Part shown: one piece after another, positions 54,501-64,000 of the stretch
Layout: each line of letters starts with the position of its first letter
Numbering within the stretch: the stretch's first letter is position 1
NCBI GenBank assembly: GCA_964023275.1
Contig: OZ029915.1
Location: forward strand, 13,584,712 to 13,648,711
Direction: 5' to 3'
Source of the DNA: Norana najaformis
Lineage: Eukaryota > Annelida > Clitellata > Crassiclitellata > Hormogastridae
Length of the DNA stretch: 64,000 bases
Made by a program: the position numbers and the translations under genes
Notes under the pieces: generated by a model
Seen by the model: the letters and a program-made list of their open reading frames with translations, nothing else
Told to the model about the DNA's origin: nothing
Databases searched by the model: none

Positions 54501-57500
54501 GGAAACGTCGTTGATTATAGGAAACTTCAACTACCATATTGAATAGGGGAAATAGGATGGATAGATAGAAAAATATATAATTATTAGATTTTGTTAATGC
54601 TGTCTCTACTGCATTAATATTTATTCCAACATACAGCAAAACCCCTCTAACCCAATGTCCGATTAATTTCTATTTAGCTCAATCCATTCTAAATAATCTG
54701 CAACCATTTAAAACCACTTCACTGTCCATGACCTTCGACTTTGTACATCATTCAGCTATTACAATTGTCAGGATTCTTTATGGCCGCATATAAATCCAAT
54801 TCTGCTCTTTTTGTACTACTTACTATATTTTCACATTAAAAAACATGTACTTTAAAACTTTACTACCTCTAATTTTCTTACATCTTCTTTATTCCCTGTT
54901 TTTTTTCAGTGTTTATCTTTGACTTTTTTTCTGCAAGAGTTAGTGAGTTTGTTTACTGCACTAACTGTCTTCTCTTCAAGTTTAAAGTCTTCATCATCAA
55001 GAAGACTTGTCTCGTAACCATGCCCACACTCCGGGCATTAGGATGCAAGGTAACCGCCTTTTCAGGGGGTGAAGTCGACCTTTCAATATTTTACCTAATC
55101 TTTCATACACATATTCGGTCTTGTATTAATCTTGACTCTCTTGTAGTCTAAGGCTTCGCTGATGTTCTGCTTTGGCAAAATATCCATCCTCACAGCTTCT
55201 ACCTGTTTGTCCTCCATCAGCCCATGTACCATTCCTTCGTATTTGGTCATGATGCTATCTACTTCATCCATACGGAATTTATTTGTTCTCACTTGCACAT
55301 TAACTATATCGTCCAGTTCACCTTTCTTCTTAATTTCCGAAAGCAATTGCTCAATTTGTGATCCTAGCTTGCAGATAATGTTGAATCTCACACACTGCAT
55401 CTGCAAATTCCTATCAGCATGTCTCACCAGGGAATCTCATACTAACACCATCTTCTCCGTCCTTTCCTTTAGATACATCTTTGACTGCTTTTGGCTGCTC
55501 TGATGGTCTTTCCTTTGGTCCTGCACCGTGTCCTTATGCTCCATTTTATTGTTTCCTTTCTCCACTAGGCCTACATCTCCAGCAGTCGTCCGGTTGAAGA
55601 ATTCCTCCAAAGCATTTAGGCGTTTTACAACAGCCTCAAAGCTTATCCTATCTGCCCCAGAGCTCTTCCTGTCTTCCGCAAAAGTGTTCTCTAAGCAGGA
55701 CATTCGCGCGCACTGCTTGTACGTAGCAGCGAAACCATAATTATAACTTTATAATGCGTGAAACGTGTTTCCTCTGCAGTTGCGGATGAAGAGCGTTCGT
55801 GCGTTGTGGCTACTTCTAATAAACCATCACATATAATCCGTTCATCTGACTCGCAGATTATCTGCGGTACAAAATCACAGCCATGGATTGTTGAAGCGCC
55901 TGTTGGCCAGAAAATCAACTTTATCCTCTTGGATTTTAACGTCCCTTTATCCGTCGATAAGACTGGCAAAGAGGACTCCGTGTTGTGTCGTAACTACGGT
56001 GTCATTGTGGACAAACCAGGAAAAAGAAATGCATCCATATGTGGCGAAGGACAGAACAGAGAAAAGCAGCTGTTTTCATCAGCTGCAAATACAGTTGAAA
56101 TATTTTTCAACCTCGAATACCAGGAAGGAAAAGCTGATGATGAAATGCTATTCATTCTCAAAGTGGAAGGTATGAGCGAGTTACTTAGAGTCCATTGTTT
56201 ATTTGTGGACTACAGAATATGTGTGCAGTGGTATATGTCTTACGCATGGCTCTAGATAATGACACTCGAGTTACAAACTTGCATTGGTTAGATCATTTTA
56301 GTAATTCACTTAGAAAATCGGCAAGTGTTAATTTAATTTGTTATAGGATTGCCACTCTATAGATTTTCATTTCCTGACTAAATGAGAACACGGTTTAGAG
56401 AAACAATATTTTACTGACATATAATCAATGTTTCCGGCGCAATGCTTTCTTCTCACACTGTTGGACATTGTTATCGTTAACCACGAATATGCGTCTTGTG
56501 GATCATGGATGTCACCTCAGCCACAGAGATAATCATACACTGATGCGGTATTTAACCTGATTCGCGTTAGAATGATAAAACAGCACAAAGGGAATTCTAC
56601 TGCTACAGAACCATTTCTGTGTATTTTACATTTATTGTCCGTCGTAGGAAATTGTGGCTCTACTAAGTAACGCAAAGTCTACTGATTGTTCGATGACATC
56701 CTATTTCGGCCAGGTTTTTGCCGACTGTCCCTAAATGAACTGACTGTTGAAAACCCTGAAGGCAACTGCAATTTTTCCGTGTCTTTGTAGCAATCGGTTG
56801 TTCGGACATCATTCCTCCGGAAGACTCGTGGTTAAAGAGAAACAACGATGTGATTGTAATTGGATGTTACTCCAGTCGCCAAACCTGGCAGCTCAGTTGT
56901 GAAAGGGGGAAGTGGACTGGTGTTGTTGGAAATTGTACACAAGGTTATATTGCTTGAATTTTTTTCTGATTTATTAACGCCTATAATATTAATATAGCGA
57001 CTGTTCATAGTCTTCATCTAGTATGAAATCCTTTGTCTTTGTTTAGTATTGTAGACCCTAATTACGATTATGACAATTTATATAGCGTCGTAAGTAGGGA
57101 GCTGCTTTTTGCGACACCTATTGTCAGCGCAAGTGCTAAGAGTTAACTGATAGAAGTTTAGATGTTTCAAAGTTGAACACTTTCGGTCCCTGAGCAGATA
57201 CTGGTAGACTGTTCCAGGCGTGCGGGAGAGCGACCCAAAAGGCCCTATCACCCGTTTTAGTCTTTGTCGCTGGCGCGAAGACTTTGATTATCGCAGACTT
57301 TGATTATCGCAGTAGTAAATGGAAGGGCAGAAGCTGGAACGCGTCTCAGGGCAGGAGCTGTTCAATCCAAGATATAGGGCCTATTCATAATTATCTGGAT
57401 CATTCAGTAAATAAGTGACTATCTATCTGTTCCTCTCTCAATTCACTCCAAAATAAGTACAGGTTTCAATCACCAAAAAATAGGTTTTAAATCACGGATG

Positions 57501-57596
57501 AGTATTGGTTTTAAATCATCTCAAAACAAATACAGATTTCAGAACTCCCCAAAGTAAGATCGGGTTCTCGAACATTCTGAAATGGTAAAAATGACG

Positions 57597-57657
<61 letters not shown>

Positions 57658-60600
57658 TTTTAAATGTGGACCTTGGTGACGACCATTGGCAACAGGCTTC
57701 GTTGCCGGTGAGAGATGGTGGTCTGGGAATTCGCTGTGCATCTACGCTGGCATTATCCGCCTTTCTGGCTTCTGCTGCGAGCACCAGCGAACTTCAGGCT
57801 TGCATTCTGCCACCGGAGTCGGCTGAGATGCCATACCAACTCGTGAGCTCAGCACTCACCGCATGGATGGCCCTGACAGGCGCTACGAGAGCTTCCAAAA
57901 CTCCCCATGCACTGTAATATGCAATTATTTATTATATTGTTCATTACTAAATGAATATAGCTCATTACTTAATAAAAGATATACAACTACCTTTGTATGA
58001 TTATAATCGGCCACACATTCAAAACTTTCTAATAAAATGAAACTGATAGTAGCATTAATACTAATTTTAGATATTTTGTTACCTGATTCCTTCTTGAAAC
58101 CGACAGTGACAACCGGGCTAACTAGTCATGGTCAAGGTAAACCACTTTTGATTCTTTGGCAAAATTGCAGCCTTTTTATCTCACGGGAAATGGGAAAACA
58201 AAGCTATGCCATCCTACGACCACTGTTGCCATTAAAATCGCTTTCCACCATAGCACCCACCACGCTGTTCTCTGACTCCCTGCATTCCCATCTGGCATCG
58301 AAACTAACCTAACAACCTGGCTCTTGGAGACTTGATTATTTCCATTCAGCGCCAATGGCACCCCTGTCGCAGCTTGTTTGTGGCACTAAACAATGTCGGG
58401 GTTTGCATTACATTACATTGTAGGCGTAGGATGATTACGACAAATAACTGATGTATGCGAAATCCGCTGCCTTTCCATTTCTCTCAGCTTAAACACAACC
58501 CACCCTAACAGCTCCTCTGTCCTCTTCTCTCTCTCGATCTTCTGACAACCGGACTTGGTTCTTGGCATAGCATGTTTGGACAACCCCACTGACTTGACGC
58601 AGCGCTCGTGAATAAGCGGTGCCCTGCGCTAAGCTTTTAAGTAGCGCTTTAAAAATTTCGAATTTACGATTACGATAACGAAAGTGACAAAAGCGCCATG
58701 GAAATTTATTAAGTAAGTAAGCAGAAAATGTAAGCGCATGCGGCATTCTTGAGAGCAGAAGAGATGATGAACTGATGCAGCAGCAATCAAGCCAAGGTGT
58801 AAATCGGGAAATTGTAACGAAAGAAAGACGTTTACAGACGTATGGGTTTATCTCTGACTGTCTGCCTGCCAGGTTGCAGCTCCTGTTTTATGGTCGCCTA
58901 ATGGATGCTGGCTCCCTGGCACATACAGTAAGCATCTGCATCTTCCCACTCTCTTCATTCAGGCAGTCTCGCTGATCCCGCAAGAAGACGGCCTTCGACC
59001 TTAGTTCAACATTGGTTCGTCCACTTTTTAAAAAGGACTACGAATGTTACGTGCATGATATCACTAAGAAACCCCACGCTATTTCTCTCACTCAGTTATT
59101 TCTCAGTTATTTACAGACGGGAAAGCTCCATTAGCTTCACGCGTCTAATTTAGTTATTCACTTGCCAATATCGGGATTCAAATCTACTGGCTGAAACAAG
59201 TGGCAAGGCGAGACTAACACTCATTTGGTATCGTTATAAACTGTTGCCGACTCCGACGTTGGATTCACAGGTAGAGTTAAGTCCTCACTCTGTTCTCAGG
59301 TTACCCGGATAGTCTCTCGTCTGCATGCAATTTCTGTTTTCTGAATGGCATGAAGCTAGATTGTTTACGTAGATCGCGTATGTCGGTGCAAAATTGAAAG
59401 CAAGGCTACCTATTTTAAAAAACCTTATAACAGTTTACCTGCCCGATAAATAAAGTATGGAAAATATAATAGAGGATTCTAATTGTTGCAATTTAGCATG
59501 CGTAATCTGTCTGTCCGTTTATGGTTTAACGCATTGACAGATTAGTTTTATAGGAATACACTATCCCATCCCGGCTACCAGAGGCGTCGATCACATGGGT
59601 GCCCCTGGGGCCTGGGTCCCAGCAATATTTTGAGCATGGGTGCCCGGCCATTGGTTGGGCCTCGACAATATTTTAGCTGTAAAATCGGTAAAAGGCAGCT
59701 ACGGACTAATAAAAGTTAGTAAACAATGCCAATCCGTAATTTCCATTTGTACCTCCTAGGTATTGTTGTCTCTGCCTACCTTTGCTTAGGTAGACAAACG
59801 GACGGACAGAAAGACAGATATATGAATATGTACTAAATAAGTACATATGTAGTTATAATTATATGTGCTCAGATTGCGCTGCTTCAGCATTACTGACATA
59901 CTGTTCATAACTGACATTCCGCTGTAATGACACTTCTCATTTTTTGTCTAATGAGATGTTGAGTTTTATGTCTGCCCACTTCCTGACCCCCATACCAAGA
60001 GCTTTGACCCCGGAACCCAAAAGAGACTTCTCATCCAGACCCCATAATAGCCCCGCCCCCCAGTGTTTACGATGGATCGACGCCGCTGCCGGCTAACTAA
60101 GACTTCTTCACCATCTGCTTCATTAACTTCTTTGGAGACAAGATATCCAATTTCCGGCTGAAATTCTTTGGCATTCCACTACCAAATGGCGTTTCATTTT
60201 TTGTCTGCTTGCCATCAACTGTTGATTCTCTTGTTCCCACAACATTGGATGAAATTCCGGTCACTCGTTTTCTCGTCACCTGACAAACAGTGCCTGCCAG
60301 TTGCAATTTCAACTCACCTTCTCAAAAGCTGTTTTGATGTGATTATTTTCTAGCTCTTGATAATTCCGAATGTAATATTAGTTTTAGCGATAGTTGCGAT
60401 CTCTGGATTCACGGTAGCAATTAGTCTGACGATCGTATGTGTTGGAGCTGTTTGCTTGCGCAGGTAAGCGATCACCCGGTTATTTCTGCAACTCTGTAAC
60501 ATCACGTTTGTTAGTACTATTGTGAAATTAGCGAGCCCTCAAATTACTTTACATCCCATTGCTAACGTAATAGCCTAGATGTTTTAGTATATTTCGTTAT

Positions 60601-61046
60601 CTAAGGCATTGGCTAAGATTATAAGTAACTATTGTATTCCTAAATGACTCAGGTAAAGAAAAGACCTCGCTGTTTGATGTTATTATTGCGTGGCCAGCAA
60701 ATTATATAGCTTAGTTGGATAGCTTTTAACCTTGAAAAGATTGAATGTCCTACGAAATCTGTCTATTCCCAAACATTACAGATTTTACACCAACAAGAAG
60801 AAGAAGAAAGAACATCAGACGCTTGGTTACCAGATGATCAACAATTCGTACAGACTTCAACATCATGAACACAGATCTGCGGTTGGTCTTGGATCGGAGT
60901 TCCCTGCAAACACTGATGGCTCGGATGGGTTTGTTCAACAGCAGCAGCAGCCGCCAATGTATTGCGTCTACACAGGCGGAAGTGGCTCCGGACATCAAAT
61001 TAACGCGGTTCACGACCCCATTCTATCATCCACTCAATTGGTGTAA
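51418..61046 (+). CDS. R4: SUEL lectin / CUB-like / sushi-like single-pass receptor with ITIM-type tail
   Basis: Seven exons: 51418-51544, 53866-54189, 55780-56169, 56791-56943, 58071-58136, 60382-60463, 60782-61046; 1407 nt, 468 residues, GT-AG introns, family phases. Order: signal peptide with a long basic start (1-34), SUEL lectin (43-150), CUB-like (151-280), sushi-like (281-331), stalk (332-353), TM (354-378), tail to 468. In the lectin the Glu after the first Cys is Asp (YCQTDTF) while YGR is kept. The tail is the most different: His replaces the Tyr of YKTL, and LGYQMI fits the ITIM consensus (L-x-Y-x-x-I). A Gln run (five) and PMYCVYTGG follow. An inhibitory or SH2-binding role is a reasonable inference, unproven. 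Confidence 0.84.
52320..53160 (+). mobile_element. Degenerate LINE remnant
   Basis: Broken plus-strand frames give HWKVSTDNKEYN and QILSISEISLIPV (endonuclease start), and later RLKWMGHWLV, MSWDEAMRMVMDKDLRGEAA, the post-RT block seen in RTE-like elements. The middle is deleted. In R4 intron 1. Confidence 0.5.
53523..53635 (+). repeat. GC-rich 21-bp tandem repeat
   Basis: About five copies of GCCAGAAGCCACGAGGCCGA, with one 25-bp unit. Much richer in G+C than its surroundings. It lies 230 bp before the R4 lectin exon. The frames crossing it (SHEAEAKSHVAKARSHEA) reflect the repeat. Confidence 0.85.
53866..54189 (+). CDS. R4 exon 2: SUEL/Gal_lectin domain
   Basis: 108 codons, phase 1 to 1. QEYCQTDTF, CLKNEVILMKSATYGRMRIG, FLGCSKDVLAILDQKCSG, CEVRVVDLS, KPCLGGLNAHLEAAFDC. 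Confidence 0.9.
54421..54560 (+). mobile_element. LINE endonuclease fragment
   Basis: VCYRVPDTTEEAD, LLERAKRETSLIIGNFNYHI resembles the (V/G)-Y-R-P...IxGDFN block of APE-type endonucleases. Short and interrupted. Confidence 0.5.
55095..55745 (-). pseudogene. Minus-strand coiled-coil frame broken by one stop
   Basis: Two frames in the same register, 55703-55437 and 55427-55095, are separated by a single TGA; together about 200 codons, extendable upstream (GFAATYKQCAR). Charged and heptad-like (VVKRLNALEEFFN, EIKKKGELDDIVNVQV, RMDEVDSIMTKYEGMVHGL). No domain recognised. It may be the ORF1 of a mobile element. In R4 intron 2, opposite strand. Confidence 0.4.
55780..56169 (+). CDS. R4 exon 3: CUB-like domain
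   Basis: 130 codons, phase 1 to 1. ADEERSCVVATSNKPSHII, IICGTKSQPWIVEAPVGQ, VLCRNYGVIVDKPGKRNAS, ICGEGQNREKQLF. Four cysteines and the NAS sequon are kept. Confidence 0.88.
56791..56943 (+). CDS. R4 exon 4: compact sushi-like module
   Basis: 51 codons, phase 1 to 1: GCSDIIPPEDSWLKRN, GCYSSRQTWQLSC, GKWTGVVGNC. Confidence 0.85.
57050..57390 (-). repeat. Degenerate interspersed repeat
   Basis: Plus strand begins TAATTACGATTATGACAATT then TATATAGCG, the reversed tail type; the body has GGTAGACTGTTCCAGGCG, echoed at 4530. Confidence 0.45.
57597..57655. repeat. (TAA)n microsatellite
   Basis: Nearly perfect trinucleotide run of about 19 units. Confidence 0.95.
57656..57917 (+). mobile_element. 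LINE C-terminal fragment
   Basis: HWQQASLPVRDGGLGIRCAS, TLALSAFLASAAST resembles the C-terminal block (QASLPxxxGGLGIRS) of certain invertebrate non-LTR reverse transcriptase ORFs. Ends at a stop at 57915-57917. Confidence 0.55.
58071..58136 (+). CDS. R4 exon 5: stalk
   Basis: 22 codons, phase 1 to 1: DILLPDSFLKPTVTTGL then TSHGQ. Called from length (66 bp as in R3), phase, splice sites (ATTTTAG, GTAAAC) and the shared GQ ending. Confidence 0.6.
58486..58682 (+). repeat. Short 3'-tail repeat, subfamily A
   Basis: TTAAACACAACCCACCCTAA, ACTTGGTTCTTGGCATAGCA, CTCGTGAATAAGCGGTGCC, AATTTACGATTACGATAAC. Confidence 0.8.
58683..60381 (+). other. Rest of R4 intron 5
   Basis: No exon or well-supported element. 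GC-richer DNA at 59578-59665 (GGGTGCCCCTGGGGCCTGGG) recalls the ends of hAT elements but is too weak to call. Confidence 0.45.
60382..60463 (+). CDS. R4 exon 6: transmembrane helix
   Basis: 82 bp. VLAIVAISGFTVAISLTIVC then VGAVCLRR. Acceptor ATATTAG, donor GTAAGC. Confidence 0.85.
60782..61046 (+). CDS. R4 exon 7: cytoplasmic tail and stop
   Basis: 88 codons with TAA. RFYTNKKKKKEHQTLGYQMI, NNSYRLQHHEHRS, FVQQQQQPPMYCVYTGG, ending SSTQLV. Longest tail of the four; LGYQMI fits the ITIM consensus. Confidence 0.86.
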
Positions 61047-61628
61047 TTCACAGAAATCCTCCTTAACGAAGGAATCTGGGTTTCAAGTGCACATTAACAT
61101 TTTACCAGATCATTTAATTGCTACTTTGATCAGCGTTTACAGTCATTTAACAGTCATTTACAGTCATTTAACGGTCCTTTGTCTTTGTCTGATCAATCAT
61201 TCTGAGAACTTTCTCTAACTTTTAGGATGTCTCGATGACGGCTCCATTGTTTCATCCTCTACCACAGTATCTCACTTATTCGTCGTCAGTCGATGGTCTT
61301 GACATCCAGTCACCTTTCACAAGCTGTCTTTGGAATTTTTGGTATTTGCATTCCAACCCTGCAGTCCTTATCCTGAATATGTAATTAGGCATACCAACCT
61401 GCTATCTCGCCTGCTTAAACCTTTGAAACCAAATCCTCTGTTGCTTTCACAATGGACTGTTCTACAATGCTATATCTGTGTATACTGCGATTCTACGGCC
61501 ACCTGATACGACCACCACGGTCTGGAACTGTAAAGGATTCGCCCTCTTAAGCTAGAATTCAAAACTGCTTGCATCGTCATCACTTTCAATCCACTCTGTT
61601 GTTGTTAACATCATGTCCATATAATCAT

Positions 61629-61634
61629 AATAAA
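61629..61634 (+). terminator. Possible R4 polyadenylation signal
   Basis: AATAAA 583 bp after the R4 stop; a second lies near 61739. Position is plausible, function inferred. Confidence 0.3.
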
Positions 61635-62079
61635 CATGACCGGCGCTAGAGTGTTTTACGCCCTAGGTGAACCTTCCATCTGGCGCCACGATTCTTAACT
61701 TTCAGAAAGACGAATGCGTTACGGCAGATTTCGCCTATTAATAAACAATTCTGCATTTCCGCTTCATAATTTCAGATTTAGCCTAGACGTTTAACGAGAA
61801 TATTCTAATAGGAAATCAAATCTGTAATAACGGTGTGCTTCTTTATAGTTTTACACTGAAGTTTGAACAACAATGACAGTAGGCCTATATTCCCTGACTG
61901 TGACGTTCATTGGGCTTACGTTGGGCCCATACAGCTGACCACCAGTTGACACTAGTGTAAGTAAGTAAGTAAGCTAGCATTTATAGCGCGCTTAAACAAA
62001 ACTAGTCTTGCACGAAAGCGCGTAACATGAACTAAGTTAATCATAATACAGTCTAAATAGATGAGTTTTAAGTGGTACA

Positions 62080-63066
62080 ATGTGGGGCTGCTGCTGACCC
62101 AGTGAGCATGGATGTCTGGGTTTTGATATATGTACAGACGTACAGGAATTACATTCAGTTCCAGTACATCAGATTATATATTTTCCGCGCTTGTAGTTTA
62201 GCAAATGTTGAAACAAGCTCTTTCAAGTCAATGTATAGGCCTAACGATAATTCAACAAGTCTTTTCTGCAGCAGGGACTTTCGAGGCATGATTTTATTAA
62301 ATTCAGCTTTGGAGAAGCTTCGCTCCACACTACCTAAGGAAACAGGGATAATCAAGAGATTTCTGAGAGCAATAACAATTAATGTGTTGGGGACACTATC
62401 TGTCAGCGTATTGTTCCATATAAGGTTCAGTAAACTTGCATATTGTTTGGAACTCGTCTTGCAGTGGCCTGCCGTTCACTGCACAGATCAAATGCTTCAA
62501 TATTTTTGCAGTCGCATTGTTTCAAAGCTTGTTCCAGTTTAAAACGCTGTCCCTAATTTGCATTGATGTTATATTCTGCAAGTTGTAACTATCAAACAGC
62601 CAGCCTAGTACCGAACTACTCTGTAGCATCAACATAAATCTTTCTTCAACCGATTATATTGCTGCGTTAAGGAGGGCAAAGTAAAAGTTCACTTTGAATT
62701 TCTCGTTAGGGTTCTGAATAGGTTCATCTTCTCCACGTGTTTTTCTTCTAATACGGACTGTATTTGTTCAGAAACTGCAAGCATCAGCTCCGCGGCAAGT
62801 TCGCCTGCATCTACCAGTGTTTTCTCAATCTTTGTCGCTCCTGCAGCCTATGGCTAAGTACAGCCGATTACCTGCGGGATTGCAGCTGTTCTATTGATGG
62901 GTCAGTAGAACAGCTGCAGATTCAATTAAACTGTTCGCTGCACAACGCTTTGTTATAGTCTCACTCATTCACTTATGCAGACGTTTTTATGAGCATCTTT
63001 TTGCAGCCCTCAAATTGCGACACTCTAGGCGGCCGCCTAGTACGCCTAATGGGCTCACCGGCCTTG
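62080..63066 (-). mobile_element. hAT-like transposon remnant
   Basis: Minus-strand text: RRKTRGEDEPIQ and NEKFKVNFYFALLNAAI-stop-SVEERF, then PNTLIVIALRNLL, IPVSLGSVERSFSKAEF, LLQKRLVELSLG. This is the C-terminal dimerisation region of hAT transposases of the TTF/ZMYM-like type. Frameshifts and a stop show it is dead. The DNA near 63066 (minus: AAGGCCGGTGAGCCC, then AGGCGGCCGCCTAG) looks like its 5' end. Confidence 0.8.
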
Positions 63067-63309
63067 ATATTAAACCAAGTTACTGCATTGCAGTCAGTGC
63101 CAGTGTTTCTAGACCTTCGTGTTCCAGGCCAACAAGCACATCATCATATCAATCAGTGATCACATCAATGCAACACGGATAAGGAAGTCTGAAGATGTTG
63201 GTATTGTATTCGAAACTGTGTTCTTTGGTTTTGCACTTGCGCAGACATTATTTAAAGCAAAGCTGCTGGACTATGTAAATGTCAGTAATGCCGCCTTAAA
63301 AGCGGTTGT

Positions 63310-63845
63310 AACCTGATCACCTGCAATAACCTGATCGTAACAGGAGACCTTAACATTCACGTGGAGGATCCAGAATGCCTTTGGGTCGAGCAGCTGAGAC
63401 AGCTCATCGCCAGCTTTGGTATAAAGCATCACATCTCTGTGTCCACATTAAAAACGGTATCTGTCTCGGTTCACAGTCGCCCTCGAGCCCCCATCATTTT
63501 CCGACCCAGCCTGCTAACACACAACATTCCATTTCCGTTTCTGTACTTCTGCCTGCTCATCAAAGAGGCCACCGTTCAAGTTGAAGTCAGTGGACCGGGA
63601 AGCCTTCCGCCAGAGCCTGCTGGACAATCGTCTTTGCCGGCTACCTGCAGATTCCTGCGCAGAACTGTTCGACCTGTACGAATCTATGCTCGGTTCCATC
63701 ATCAGCTGTCTTCTTCCTACGTCCGCGTTCTGTTGACACCAGATGAAAGAAAACTATCGCTCCATCACTACTCTGAATTATATTTCAAGAATTCTGGTTG
63801 TGCGTTGGAGCAAACTGAGAAATGGTGGAGGAGATTTAGGATAAG
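63310..63845 (+). mobile_element. LINE endonuclease fragment, frameshifted
   Basis: NNLIVTGDLNIHVEDPECLW, EQLRQLIASFGIKHHISVST matches the GDxNxH block of the APE-type endonuclease of L2/CR1-like elements; a frameshift follows near 63450. Truncated by the tandem repeat. Confidence 0.7.
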
Positions 63846-63848
63846 AAA

Positions 63849-64000
63849 GGCTTTCAGATTAGAGAACATTGAAAAGTTGTCTTAGGGCTGAGATCTTGTC
63901 GGAAAAGAAGACTTTCAGATTAGAGAACGTTGAAAGGTTGTCTTAGGGCTGAGATCTTGTCGGAAAAGAAGACTTTCGGATTAGAGAACGTTGAAAGGTT
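63849..64000. repeat. 61-bp tandem repeat, runs off the window
   Basis: CTTTCAGATTAGAGAAC recurs at 63851, 63912 and (with one change) 63973. Each unit continues TTGAAAGGTTGTCTTAGGGC and GAGATCTTGTCGGAAAAGA. At least 2.4 copies are visible. Confidence 0.9.

Noticed and set aside
63119-63316. 65-codon frame before the LINE endonuclease fragment
   Set aside because: No clear match; it may be part of the same dead element but cannot be supported separately.
1-64000. CRISPR arrays, operons or bacterial defence systems
   Set aside because: No direct-repeat/spacer pattern or operon structure; all supported genes are spliced animal genes.

Overview
The window is animal nuclear DNA: AT-rich, intron-rich, GT-AG spliced and full of decayed retrotransposons. 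No gene is bacterial in type. The genes (PARP3-type ADP-ribosyltransferase, SUEL-type lectin plus CUB-like receptors) and the repeats (L2/CR1-like and RTE-like LINEs, hAT and pogo/Tigger-like DNA elements) suggest a marine invertebrate. I lean to a deuterostome such as an echinoderm, but the sequence does not settle this.

Layout. (1) 209-8668 (+) holds the last five visible coding exons of a PARP3-like gene, including the full H-Y-E catalytic triad; its 5' part lies outside the window. (2) 8669-15588 is intergenic, with LINE and SINE remnants and a 610-bp element with 25-bp terminal inverted repeats. (3) 15589-61046 (+) holds a head-to-tail array of four paralogous genes, here called R1 to R4 (15589-25703, 27863-34816, 38500-46528, 51418-61046). 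Each splices from seven exons into one open frame: signal peptide, SUEL/Gal_lectin domain, CUB-like domain, compact four-cysteine sushi-like module, short stalk, one transmembrane helix, tyrosine-containing tail. Predicted lengths are 456, 446, 429 and 468 residues. All exon junctions have the same phase in all four genes. (4) 61047-64000 holds a minus-strand hAT remnant, a LINE endonuclease fragment and the start of a 61-bp tandem repeat.

The receptor array is the main discovery. The proteins look like lectin-type cell-surface receptors, perhaps for recognition or innate immunity (inference). The CUB exons of R1 and R2 differ at only 4 of 390 bases, and most of their tail exons is also nearly identical, while their lectin, sushi-like, stalk and TM exons and all introns are clearly diverged. 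That is a gene-conversion pattern. A 21-bp motif lies 182-306 bp upstream of every start codon and may be a shared promoter element. R4 has a canonical ITIM-type tyrosine motif in its tail; R1-R3 instead have a membrane-proximal YKTL motif.

The introns and spacers are filled with LINE copies, mostly 5'-truncated and in the same direction as the genes, and with short repeats ending in TTTACGATTACGATTAC-like tails. The palindrome TAGGCCTA occurs at least 19 times.
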